Below, in pieces: positions 33,990-45,096 of a DNA stretch of 64,000 nucleotides. Position 1 is the first letter of the stretch. Each line of letters starts with the position of its first letter. A program made the position numbers and the translations under genes. The notes beneath the pieces are model-generated. The model did not search any database. It was not told where the DNA came from and saw only the letters and a list, made by a program, of their open reading frames with translations. The stretch is from Periplaneta americana (taxonomy: Eukaryota; Arthropoda; Insecta; Blattodea; Blattidae), in assembly GCF_040183065.1 (NCBI RefSeq), contig NC_091131.1:8380001-8444000 (forward strand). The letters run 5' to 3'.

Positions 33990-34660
33990 ATTGAGCCAAG
34001 GTAATTAAACCTTCCAAAGTTTTTAATTTTTTTCTGTGTCACATATTAACTGTTCATCCACACCACCTAATGTCAAACATTCAGTTTTCTCGAAATTGAT
34101 CTGTAATCCCCACTTCCCATATTCTGCAATCAGTTTGCTTATCATGTAAGACGCATCATCTGTATTCTGTGTGATCACTGTCTGATTATCTGGCAATAAT
34201 AGATGATATAAATAATCTTGTTCAATTTGCAGTCCCACATAGCGACAATTTCTAGATCAATTTGTAAGGCATCTATAAATATATAATTTAAATAATATTG
34301 GAAATAAGCAACACCCTTGTAACAGTCCTTTAGAGGTATAAAATTCTTCTGACAAAAGGGAACCCATCTTAATTAGGCATCTATTTCGTGAGCAGCCTAT
34401 ATTGATTTTGTAATATTTGTAATTTTGACATTTACATTTGTTTGTTGTTATATTTTCCATAATAAAATTCTTGGTACACTATCATATGTCTTTAATAAAT
34501 TAATGAAAGTCAAGGGAAATATCTGTGATTTTTCACGACTTTTTTATAACAATTGTCGTAATACAAAAATATACTTTCTGTACACGACTTCCCTACAGCG
34601 AATCCCCTCTGTTCTTTTGTATCATTATATTCCTTATCCAGTTCATATTTGATAATTCTG
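33990..34660 (-). pseudogene. degenerate LINE reverse transcriptase
   Basis: Minus-strand fragments in order: GFAVGKSCTESIFC (about 34600), FINLLKTYDSVPRILLW (about 34490), KGLLQGCCLFPILFKLYI (about 34330), LLLPDNQTVITQNTDDASYM (about 34190) and KWGLQINFEKTECLTLGG (about 34110). This is the RT palm order with the FADD box changed to LPDN and several frameshifts. It belongs to a different family from the RTE and CR1-like copies. Confidence 0.65.
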
Positions 34661-34664
34661 GTAA

Positions 34665-36640
34665 ATAAATAAAAAATACAAATAAATAAATAAATATATA
34701 TATATAAATAAACAAAATAAATAACTAAATAAATGGATACATAAATAAAAAAATAACTATATAAATAAATAATTAAATCAATAAATTACTAAATAATTAA
34801 TAATTAAATCAATAAATAACTAAACAAATGAACAACTAAATCAATAAGTAACTATATACATAAATAAATAAATAACTATATAAATTGACTACATAAATAA
34901 ATAACTAAACAAATGAATAACTAAATCAATAAGTAATTAAACAAATGAATAACTAAATCAATACGCAACTAAACAAATGAATAACTAAATAAATAACTAC
35001 ATAAATGAATAACTAAATCAATAAATAAATAAACAAATGAATAACTAAATCAATAAATAACTACATAAATGAATAACTAAATCAATAAATAACTATATAA
35101 ATAACGAAATCAATAAATAACTACATAAATGAATAACTAAATCAATAAATAACTATATAAATAACTAAATCAATAAATAACTACATACATGAATAACTAA
35201 ATCAATAAATAACTATATAAATAACTAAATCAATAAATAACTACATATATGAATAACTAAATCAATAAATAACTATATAAATAACTAAATCAATAAATAA
35301 CTACATAAATGAATAACTAAATCAATAAATAACTATATAAATAACTAAATCAATAAATAACTACATAAATGAATAACTAAATCAATAAATAACTATATAA
35401 ATAACTAAATCAATAAATAACTATATAAATAACTAAATCAATAAATAACTAAACAAATGAATAACTAAATCAATAAATAACTAAACAAATAAATAACTAA
35501 ATCAATGAATAACTATATAAATAACTAAAATAATAAATAACTAAACAAATGAATAACTAAATCAATAAATAACTAAACAAATGAATAACTAAATCAATAA
35601 ATAACTAAACAAATAAATAACTAAATCAATAAATAACTATATAAATAACTAAATCAATAAATAACTAAACAAATGAATAACTAAATCAATAAATAACTAT
35701 ATAAATGAATATCTAAATCAATAAATAACTATATAAATGAATATCTAAATCAATAAATAACTATATAAATAAATAAATCAATAAATAACTATATAAATGA
35801 GTAACTAAATCAATAAATAACTAAACAAATGAATAACTAAATCAATAAATAACTATATAAATAACTAAATCAATAAATAACTAAACAAATGAATAACTAA
35901 ATCAATAAATAACTATATAAATGAATATCTAAATCTATAAATAACTATATAAATGAATATCTAAATCAATAAATAACTATATAAATGAATATCTAAATCA
36001 ATAAATAACTATATAAATGAATATCTAAATCAATAAATAACTATATAAATAACTAAATCAATAAATAACTATATAAATGAATAACTAAATCAATAAATAA
36101 CTATATAAATGAGTAACTAAATCAATAAATAACTATATAAATAACTAAATCAATAAATAACTAAACAAATGAATAACTCAATCAATAAATAACTAAACAA
36201 ATGAATAACTCAATCAATAAATAACTAAACAAATGAATAACTAAATCAATTAACAACTAAATAAATGAATAACTAACTAAATAGATAACTATATAAATGA
36301 ATAACTAAATCAATAAATACTTATATAAATGAATAACTGACTCAATACCTATATAAATGAATAACCGAATCAATAAATAACTAAATAACTGAACAACTAA
36401 AGAACTGAATAACAAAGTAACTTAATAAATACTGTAGATAAACAAATAAACAAACAAATAAACGAAGGAACAAATAAAAGAAGATATGAATAAACAAATA
36501 AATAAATAATTACTTAAATAATTAAATAGATAAATAAACAAATGAACAAAAAAACAGATAAATAGATATTTAAATAATTAATTAAACAAATAAACCAACA
36601 AACAAACGAACAAGTAAATAAATAAATGGTGACGAATCCA
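34665..36640. repeat. 2-kb AT-rich array with higher-order units
   Basis: AATAACTAAATCAATAAATA and ACTATATAAATGA/ACTAAACAAATGA alternate as roughly 32-36-bp higher-order units, decaying to plain AAAT-type repeats at both ends. Lies about 390 bp upstream of the LRR gene exon. Confidence 0.95.
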
Positions 36641-37024
36641 AACCGAACATCTGTTGACACGGGAGACGTTCGTGATTTTCTTCGCATCCACAACCTAACT
36701 AGTTTCTTAAAATGTTTGTGCTAACTTCTGGAAATGACTTAAAGACAATGCGCAAACTCTTAAAAGGAAACCGTCCACCAGGTGCTGAAAAACAGTCCAA
36801 CACAGAAATTGACGAAACATAATTCCAGTGGGATTAAATTAACATTACACTCAGTCAGTTGTTTTTAAACAAACTAATTCTTGTAGTAAATCAATATTGT
36901 ATTAAACGAATGCCATTTCTTTTATAAAGAGGCTGCTTAGAAATAACGAGGATGCACAAAATTTAACTTCTCACTTTTGTAAACCCTGTATTTACTTGTA
37001 ATGTAAAAAGTTTTTTCTGCTTAC
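36641..37024. other. putative intron or upstream region of the LRR gene
   Basis: No coding signal. If the acceptor at 37025-37026 is used, this is the 3' part of an intron. Confidence 0.4.
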
Positions 37025-37026
37025 AG
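37010..37026 (+). promoter_or_regulatory. 3' splice acceptor before the LRR start codon
   Basis: A T/C-rich tract TTTTTTCTGCTTACAG ends two bases before the ATG at 37029, the expected form of an intron 3' end with a non-coding first exon upstream. Confidence 0.6.
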
Positions 37027-37028
37027 AC

Positions 37029-38471
37029 ATGACAGACTGGAAGTGCCTGCTACTTGTCACAATCCTTTCGACGCTTTGTGACGTAAGAGAACTGTGTCCC
37101 ACTAAATGCCGTTGCAATGGAAACAGTTGCAACTGTTCATGGGCGTCACTGGATGACATTCCTCTTGAAGACATCGATAGCAATAGCACCGAGTTTATAG
37201 CATCAAATAATCGTCTCACCGTCCTCAAGAACGGTTCCTTCACCGCCTTCCGCCTTCGTAAACTAAGAGTTATCAACTTGGATTACAATCATATTTCAGC
37301 AGTAGAGTCGGGCACTTTTGAGGGTCTTCACAGCTTGAAGATTTTGTCAGTGTCTCATAACGTGATAGAGGACCTTCATTATCATACATTCGCTCAGACG
37401 ACAAAGCTTCAAGAATTACGAATCAGTCACAATAACTTAGCGTCCCTACACCCTGACCTTCTGAGGCAAACTCACCTGTTGCAAGTTTTTGATGCTTCAA
37501 ATAACGCAATAAAAATTCTACCACCACTTTTATTCAAACACTGCACTCTCCTCAAAGAAGTGATTTTGAATAAGAACAAAATTAAGCACATCAGCAGCCA
37601 ACAGTTCCTTCACAATCCAACTATCAAAATCGTCAACTTGGGGAAGAACTTTATACAACAACTTCATCCAGAAACATTCAATTACATTAAGGATCTTTCT
37701 TATTTAAATTTAAGTGACAACAAAGTGCTTTATCTAGAAACAGACACATTTAAGAACAATTGTCATCTCATTAAAGTAGATCTGAGCAAGAACAGATTGC
37801 AAACACTCCCTGTGTGCGAGGAGAATTGTTTGGAAAACGTGATGTTGCTTGATATTTGTGACAATCCAATTGTGGAAGGCAAGAACGTTCAACGCGTGAA
37901 ACAATTGTGTGAAAGTAATAAAATGTTTTTAGTGGAACCGTGTGGTACAACATCGTCGGAACAAAGGAACAATAATAATAATATATTCGAAGGTCAGCAG
38001 ATGGCTCAAGAACGTGCGATACTCCATGGTAGGTTCAGAAGATCGTATACAACTGGGACAATTGGTGTGAAAATGCTGAACGAGAGTGACTCTACCAGTG
38101 TAATCCCCAGTTTCGAAAACAGCGGCAAAGATATCAATAGAAATAATTCTGTCATATCGGAAAATGAACCTGAGAATTTTACTCAAAGCTTTTTAAATTC
38201 TACTATAACAATCTCACTAGATGAGAGTGATCAAAATGTGACAGTTAAGTTCATAGATTATGATTCACCTCTTGTGTTGCGTGAATCAACAGTACGTGGC
38301 ATCTTTTTCATCTCCCTTGAGTGTACTTTAGCTGGTGCTGTCGTGTTGAAGAGATTACTATTTTCGAAAGAAAAGACAGAATCAAATGTTGTCGATACAA
38401 TTGAACTTTTGCCAGTATCGGAGCCAAAAACAGATGCAGAAAACAAAGCAACACAAACACACAGTGTGTGA
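37029..38471 (+). CDS. leucine-rich repeat protein, secreted or membrane-anchored
   Basis: 480 residues in one open exon, the only convincing host gene here. Residues 1-20 form a signal peptide (KCLLLVTILSTLC). A cysteine-rich LRR N-cap follows (CPTKCRCNGNSCNCSW, about 23-38). Nine to ten 24-residue LRRs run from about 55 to 285 (for example LRVINLDYNHISAVESGTF, LSYLNLSDNKVLYLETDTF). A C-cap with Cys at about 288 and 300 comes next. The region 310-420 is polar and rich in N-glycosylation sequons. A weak hydrophobic segment at 424-445 (GIFFISLECTLAGAVVLKRL) could be a membrane anchor, leaving a 35-residue tail. Extracellular LRR proteins of this build usually act in ligand binding or adhesion, but no orthologue is recognised. 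The start is supported by the upstream splice acceptor and the signal peptide. No clear AATAAA follows nearby. Confidence 0.85.
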   Translation: MTDWKCLLLVTILSTLCDVRELCPTKCRCNGNSCNCSWASLDDIPLEDIDSNSTEFIASNNRLTVLKNGSFTAFRLRKLRVINLDYNHISAVESGTFEGLHSLKILSVSHNVIEDLHYHTFAQTTKLQELRISHNNLASLHPDLLRQTHLLQVFDASNNAIKILPPLLFKHCTLLKEVILNKNKIKHISSQQFLHNPTIKIVNLGKNFIQQLHPETFNYIKDLSYLNLSDNKVLYLETDTFKNNCHLIKVDLSKNRLQTLPVCEENCLENVMLLDICDNPIVEGKNVQRVKQLCESNKMFLVEPCGTTSSEQRNNNNNIFEGQQMAQERAILHGRFRRSYTTGTIGVKMLNESDSTSVIPSFENSGKDINRNNSVISENEPENFTQSFLNSTITISLDESDQNVTVKFIDYDSPLVLRESTVRGIFFISLECTLAGAVVLKRLLFSKEKTESNVVDTIELLPVSEPKTDAENKATQTHSV

Positions 38472-38808
38472 ACTTAAACCTCTCATATTTGACGCATATT
38501 TATGTGAAACCTCCCATGTCTCATTTTGTGTTTTGGTGTAACAGTATAGCTGGCGCCAGCGTTTTTGGCGTGTGTCCTAGATATATAGTGCCCAGTTTGT
38601 GAGCATGATGCTAGTGCAACTGAGAATGGTGCCATTTCTTATACACATCACATCAGCCATTTGCCAAACATAGTTGTCAGACTGCGGAAAATGTAAAACA
38701 CTCGAACTTAACGTTTCCATTACTTTTTCACACGCCAAAAACGGTGACGGTAACGATTTTGAGATTTCTGTCCCGGATTGCATAAGTAACTCTCACCGTG
38801 TATATTCT
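38472..38808. other. LRR gene 3' flank
   Basis: Likely 3' UTR. A short inverted pair (CGTTTTTGGCGTGTG at about 38560, CACACGCCAAAAACG at about 38732) may mark a small MITE. Confidence 0.35.
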
Positions 38809-39010
38809 TATCGATTATTTAACGACTATGTATCAACATGCGGTGTTGTCTAGCGTCGATGGAATTGGTGACAGCGAAATGGTAGCTATTTTGATAGATA
38901 TTCCGAGAATTCGCAATGGTATCACTTGAATTCGTGTTACAGTTGTTACAATTAAGGAAAATCCGGATAAAAACGTAGTCAGTAACCATCCAAAGCAGAA
39001 TTGGAACCTA
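38809..39010 (-). mobile_element. diverged SINE, minus strand
   Basis: Starts with the family tail TTATTTAACGACTATGTATC and contains TAGCGTCGATGGAATTGGTG. The head is too decayed to show pol III boxes. Confidence 0.5.
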
Positions 39011-39175
39011 GCCTATGCCCGGGTGCACTTCATATTGGTGTGCTTATTACGACTTTAGTTTTACAAAACTTTTATTTACAAAATCCATTCATAATTCTAC
39101 ATATAGTGCTTAAAATGACCGTCATGGTGCCGCATCATAGACTGTCTTAAGAGTCCGTGTATAATATAATATCTA

Positions 39176-39764
39176 ACAAGTAAACGTTCTGATGAGGACT
39201 GATAAAAAAGTTAAATTTTTTGTTCCACCATGTTAATAATGTCAAAAGAAGTGCTTTTACAAATTTTGGCCACTCGAACGCAATTACGAGGGCCGTAAAA
39301 AAATAAGTTCGCCAGAGGCCGTTAACAGAAAAAAACACAATTTCATTGGACAAATTTATTCGAGCAGACACAGCAATTGTTGAGATATTTTTCAACATAT
39401 TTCCTATCGGAACTGAGACATTTCTCATATTTTGGGATCGACAGAGAGGAGTAGACGCTGGTTCCGGTCTCTGGCGGCTGACTTCTACGACACAAAAATT
39501 GATCCTATAGTATGACAAATATCTTAATTCCAGTGGGGGATATGTTCAAAAATAGCGCAACAATTGCTGTATCTGTTTCAATAAATATTTCCATGCAATT
39601 GTGCTTTTTTCTATAAACGGCCCCAGAGAAAATCGCTTTCTGGACGGCTTCGTAATTGCGGTCGAGTGGCCAAAGTTTGTATAAACACTTCTTTTGGCAT
39701 TATTAACATGGTGGAAGAAAAAAAATTAACTTTTTTATCTGCCCCCATCAGAACGTTTGCTTGT
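39176..39764. mobile_element. foldback element with about 260-bp arms
   Basis: ACAAGTAAACGTTCTGATG at the left and CATCAGAACGTTTGCTTGT at the right. The arms pair through CACCATGTTAATAATG, TTGGCCACTCGA and GCAATTGTTG segments almost to the centre, at roughly 80-85% by eye. No coding capacity. Confidence 0.75.
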
Positions 39765-40111
39765 AAGAGAAGAGTTTAGACCAAAGAACAACAAAATAAT
39801 ATAAGTGCAAGGCGCATATTACGGCAGGGAAGTAGAGAACTGATGCTCTCCTAGTGGTCTGGCTGTGAAAGTTAACATTTGAACATTTGAGAGCGAAATT
39901 TGTTGTTTTGTTGATCAAATTATAAAGATTGTTAAAAGTGAATGTTCTTATTTTTTGTTTATGTTATTTAATTTAGTAAGGAAAAATTTCATCAGAACAA
40001 GTATAAATAAAACATTAGTTGTGATTAAATTTTGGATTATTTTCTTAATTAAATAACAAACACACAAACGACTCATAATATGGTCATCACGTTCTCATCT
40101 CATATTATATA
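39765..40111. other. unassigned
   Basis: AT-rich, nothing supported. Confidence 0.35.
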
Positions 40112-41520
40112 CTAGCCGTACCCGTGCGCTCCGTTGCACCCGTTAGAAATAAATATAAAGTAATTACATAATTAAAATAGGACATTTGATCCAGGGAACA
40201 TTCGTGTTTGATAGAAGGATAAATCGTTTAATATGTTACTTAATTTAAATTGTATTTGAAATATTAAAATGCGGTCATTTTGATCCAGAGACCACTCATT
40301 TGGTGCAATGACAATTCCTTTAACATGTTTCTTAATTGTTATTACCAATTATTTTTGCAAAAGCGAAAATTAACAGAAAAATTTTAGCTACAGATTTATT
40401 GTTATGTTTATATTATATTATATTATATTATATTATGAAAAAGTGTGTTGATAACGGATGTACTCGAATTAGAAAGTTTTTAATTTGTTGTGGGAGCTCT
40501 TGAATCTCAGGAAGAACAACTTTTACAACAGCGCAACATAATCTGCTTGGCTCATTACCCAATTTTTTTGCATTGCATTTATTTCATATGTATTTTATGT
40601 ATTTTAACACGATTCAACTGAGCATAGTTAAAATTTGAATTATAAAATAATGGATTGCTAAGCTAACGTACTATTACTGCATACTAAATCAATACACTCT
40701 CGTTGTTCCTTAATTCTCTGAGATAAAAATGAATATGTTCATAAACATTATTATACGAAATACAGGAAATGAATATACAGAATAACCTATCAAGATTTCT
40801 GTGCATAAGAAGCTATTTTAATCTTACCTGTGCTCAATTCGCTCAAAAGTTACTGTAATAACATTATAGCATTATGTCCATCCAGAGAAACTACACTTTG
40901 CAATGATGAAATAATAATTAATTATACAAATCGGTTAATTTAGCTTCCGATATTACTTCATACAAACACAGAAACACTCTCTGTAGGCTATCTTTCATAG
41001 CTTTCGATTGTTGTGTCCAAGGCCCCTTACAGACGAAGTCATTTGTTTTTTATTTCAATACACCGCCTTAGATGGCAATTATTTTAATTTTAAAACTCAT
41101 GTATCTCATTAAATATCAGTCCTATCAAAATGTTTCAGAGAATAAAACTTATCAGAAATCATTTTTAAAGAAACTTTTGTTATGTAACATATTTCACAAA
41201 AATCAATAATAAGCGAGATATTTCGATTTATTTAATTCAGGCCCCCTTATAACCCCCCTTTTAAATAAAGTATTTTGAATGCCATATAGCCTAAAATCTA
41301 AGTTACAACGAACTTAATTTATATTCCAATTTTCATATAAATCGGTTCAGCCATTATCGCGTGAAAAGGTAACAAACATACAGACAGACATACAAAAAAA
41401 GATTTCAAAAAAGCGATTTTCGGTTTCAGGGTGGTTAATTATATATGTTAGGACCAAATATTTTTTGAAAATCGAAAATTACCAGAAAAATTTCGGCTAC
41501 AGATTTATTATTAGTGTAGA
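40112..41520 (-). mobile_element. non-autonomous Helitron, copy 2 (composite)
   Basis: The 3' terminus on the minus strand ends CGGCTAG at 40112, and the 5' terminus TCTACACTAATAATAAATCT starts at 41520. A second internal 5'-end-like segment (AATCTGTAGCTAAAATTTTT complement, about 40375-40405) and about 330 bp of unrelated sequence suggest two Helitron units or an internal acquisition. Confidence 0.78.
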
Positions 41521-41524
41521 TATG

Positions 41525-41699
41525 GGATTTTCTGATTGCATGCTGGTGGGATATATTTCGTAGGCAACGGAAAGCCACATAGGACAACAAAATATCCACC
41601 ATAGCCAATATATAATTATGGTGGCTGTTTTCTTGTTCTATGTGGCTTTTCGTTGCCTAATAAGACATTTATTCCACTGGCATCCAATCAGAAAATTCC
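41525..41699. mobile_element. foldback MITE next to the Helitron
   Basis: GGATTTTCTGATTGCATGC and GCATCCAATCAGAAAATTCC-like arms pair over about 80 bp, including AGCCACATAGGACAA / TTGTTCTATGTGGCT. It starts five bases beyond the Helitron 5' end. Confidence 0.7.
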
Positions 41700-42066
41700 A
41701 TCGAAACGTTTAGCTTTACTGTTGTCTAGGTAACAAATGGTCTGCCAGTAGTACGCCAACTATCGGAAACTATCTCACTTGTTGAGACAATGGATCCAGA
41801 CATGGCCTGCCTTAATGCATTAATTCTGTAAGTATTTACAAAGGCTTTGCTTCTATTAAATACAAGGTAATATATTTTTCTTATTGCTGAATGATGAAGT
41901 AAGATAGGCCTAGGCGTAAAAAAATAAAACTATATATATAATATATAACAAGTTATATTATACAGTGCAATAATATAATGCATTGTATAATTACATATGG
42001 AATGTTTTTAATATCTGCATATTATATACAATATGTATCGTTTTACTTCTTTGGGAGAAATATTCG
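41700..42066. other. unassigned
   Basis: No supported feature. Confidence 0.35.
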
Positions 42067-42142
42067 CTCCGGCACCGAGGATTGAACCCAGGATCTTCAA
42101 CTCTACGCACTGGATGCTCTTACCAATTCAGCTATGCCAGAG
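42067..42142 (-). tRNA. diverged tRNA-like module of the paired-tRNA family
   Basis: On the minus strand CTCTGGC/GCCGGAG form an acceptor, GGGTTCAATCC is a B-box match and TAGAGTTGAAGA follows the pattern of the 20- and 59-kb modules. The anticodon stem is decayed. GAATATTTCTCC follows as in the other copies. Confidence 0.5.
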
Positions 42143-42177
42143 TTGAGTCCACAGCACCGATTCGAATTCTCCACCTT

Positions 42178-42179
<2 letters not shown>

Positions 42180-42234
<55 letters not shown>

Positions 42235-42366
42235 CATGATAACATTTACAAATAGCTTTTCAGGAATCCGGATGTTCATTGTCGCCCTCAAATAAGCCCG
42301 CCATCGGTCCCAATATTGAGCAAGATTAATCCAGTCTCTACCATCATATCCCACCTCCCTCAAATC

Positions 42367-42437
<71 letters not shown>

Positions 42438-42606
42438 TAATAATAATAATAGTAATAATAATAATAATAATAATCATAATAATATTTACAAATAGCTTTT
42501 CAGGAATCCGGATGTTCATTGTCGCTCTCAAATAAGCCCGCCATCGGTCCCTATCTTGAGCAAGATTAATCCAGTCTCTACCATCATATCCCACCTCCCT
42601 CAAATA

Positions 42607-42670
<64 letters not shown>

Positions 42671-42792
42671 TTTACAAATAGCTTTTAAGGAATCCGGATG
42701 TTCATTGTCGCCCTCAAATAAGCCCGCCATCGGTCCCTATCTTGAGCAAGGTTAATCCAGTCTCTACCATCATATCCCACCTCCCTCAAATC

Positions 42793-42835
<43 letters not shown>

Positions 42836-42936
42836 CTTACAAATGACTTTTAAGGAATCTGGATGTTCATTGCCGCCCTCACATAAGCCCGCCATCGGTC
42901 TCTATCCTGAGCATTGTATCCCACCTCCCTCAAATC

Positions 42937-42999
<63 letters not shown>

Positions 43000-43005
43000 T
43001 TATTA
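42180..43005 (-). repeat. tandem array of RTE-tail fragments joined by (AAT)n
   Basis: Four copies of an approximately 118-bp minus-strand RTE 3' segment (42243-42366, 42482-42605, 42671-42793, 42834-42935) alternate with AAT tracts. All begin TTACAAAT and end CCTCCCTCAAAT. The fourth has an internal deletion. Confidence 0.88.
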
Positions 43006-43161
43006 TTTTATTTTATTTATTTATTTATTTAGAATATTAATGTGCGAAACAACAGCACAAGGCCAATTACAGTTTGGCACAGGTACAAAACGAAACAAAA
43101 CAACAAATGATGATGTGAATGAATGATAGAAAATGGCAGCGAGATGAAAATACAATCAATA

Positions 43162-43208
<47 letters not shown>
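43005..43208 (-). mobile_element. LINE 3'-end fragment flanked by (AAT)n
   Basis: ATTTAGAATATTAATGTGCG, CACAAGGCCAATTACAGTTT and AAACAAATGATGATG segments match the 3' UTR of the 3926-5091 LINE, then (AAT)n to 43208. Confidence 0.75.
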
Positions 43209-43209
<1 letters not shown>

Positions 43210-43457
43210 TTATAAACTTAACAAATTCCATAAATAATGAGTATCTTTTTAAAATTTTCAGATTGGTAACACTTATAACTAGTTTGTTCCCACCATTCCC
43301 ATCGGAACACAGCTAGCACACTCCGACCCAATGCGGCAAACTAAGGAACTTCTATGAAGACACATAATAAGAGTTAAACTCCTCCCGTTCAGACTCCACC
43401 CTTGCAGTTCTACTACGCTCCATGCTCTCCGCATGACGGAAGATATTATCTGGGAAC

Positions 43458-45060
43458 CAAGCCCCTACAGTCTCGGCTGCGCGAAACGAGGAAACCGGGG
43501 CAAATTGAACGCTGCGCTTGCCGCCATATTGTTGGAGAGCAGACAAATAATAGCAGTGCGTAAATCACGCAATTTAACGCTGTGATGATCTAAAATTGAC
43601 ATATTATGGCCATTTTCGACGTTGAACGTAAAATTAGGACGAAATAAACATATTCAAAGTTTCATTGATATGTGTTAGAACATTAAAGAAAAGAAAATAC
43701 GTATGCAGCAATTTATAGAAAACATACTGATACATCCATAAATAGGCCTACACAATACACATTATAGATTGTATAATTTTACGATAATCAGCAAATTGTT
43801 AGGTTTCAGAGAATCTAAAATTATATTAACATATTAACTCTTAAATCACAAGACATAAATATATGCACCTTTATTACACAAGTTCTTGTTATAATCAAAT
43901 TCCTAAGTGAAATAAATATGCGATAATCAGTATAGACTTGTTGTTAAGTTTTAGAGAATCAAAAATAAATTATATTACCGGTACTTTTAGACCACAGGAC
44001 GTAGGTAATCTGGCAAAATATAATATGCGAAGGTAGCCAAATAACATTGAATTCATTCCTAAATTAATAAAGGGAATGCTATCAATTATAAAAAGTATTG
44101 GTACCTAATACATTGCAAACAATAGGTAACGTGAAGGCCTAAAAATTAAACAATTACTTTATGCAAGATAAAAAAAACCACATACTTTTTATGTGTGGAT
44201 TTTTTACATATTGTATCTTTATTTTAAATAAATAAAATAGATATATTATCATTGCTTGCGGAGTGATGGTACATAATTTTTATGCACATATGCAATATCA
44301 ATAAGATGCCATTCCTTGCTTTTGTTAATAAAATATATCCGGCAAAATGTAAAAGAGTTATTTATAGGTGAACTCTGAATCATAAATTCATAAAGGAGGC
44401 TTAGCTATTATAGCTATTTATTTATTTATTATCTGTATATTTATTTATCCATATATGGATCTTGAATGAAAGTTTATTATCTTGCAGATAAATTCATTTA
44501 CATAATAAAAACAAAAAGTTATCTTTCCACTAACATCTGATGTGTAAGTCTAAATAATTCACTCAGTGGGATTTCTCTACAGTCTGATATACCTGTACTA
44601 ACAATTAAGTATTCTTTATTGTCGTAAACTACTGATTGATTTTTAATGATATTGATATTGTAACAACAGAGATAATATTATATCGTACCTTTTGCAAATA
44701 GCTTGGAAAATTAAACAGGGATGGTATTATCGCCGCGCTCTCATGGTTAACATTCGGCAGGTCTTTGAGCGGCCTCATGCGTTCGGCAGGTCTTTGAAAT
44801 TTAATTGTATTATTGTTTTCGATTTCTTGTGTCGCCGCTCCAATCACTCGCCTCAATTTCAATAATGCAACCAATAAGCTGCTTCAATTATTATTAAATG
44901 ACACTTACTTGTCTAATCCACATAGACGAAACCCGAGGTTGCAATGTCTTGTGCTCAGGACGAACATTAAGGTATGTGATTAAAAATTATTATTAAAGAG
45001 TTATTATTAAGAGTTAAGAAAGCCAACGTACTCGTATATGAAATAATAATAATAATAATA

Positions 45061-45096
<36 letters not shown>

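Noticed and set aside
34665..36640. CRISPR-like regular spacing
   Set aside because: Units are low-complexity AT words without unique spacers, in a eukaryotic context.
38547..38760. Small MITE in the LRR 3' flank
   Set aside because: The inverted pair is only about 17 bp and no target duplication is clear. Kept only as a remark.
43352..43546. 64-codon frame across the left A boundary
   Set aside because: It crosses from unique flank into arm A and has no recognised domain, so probably chance.
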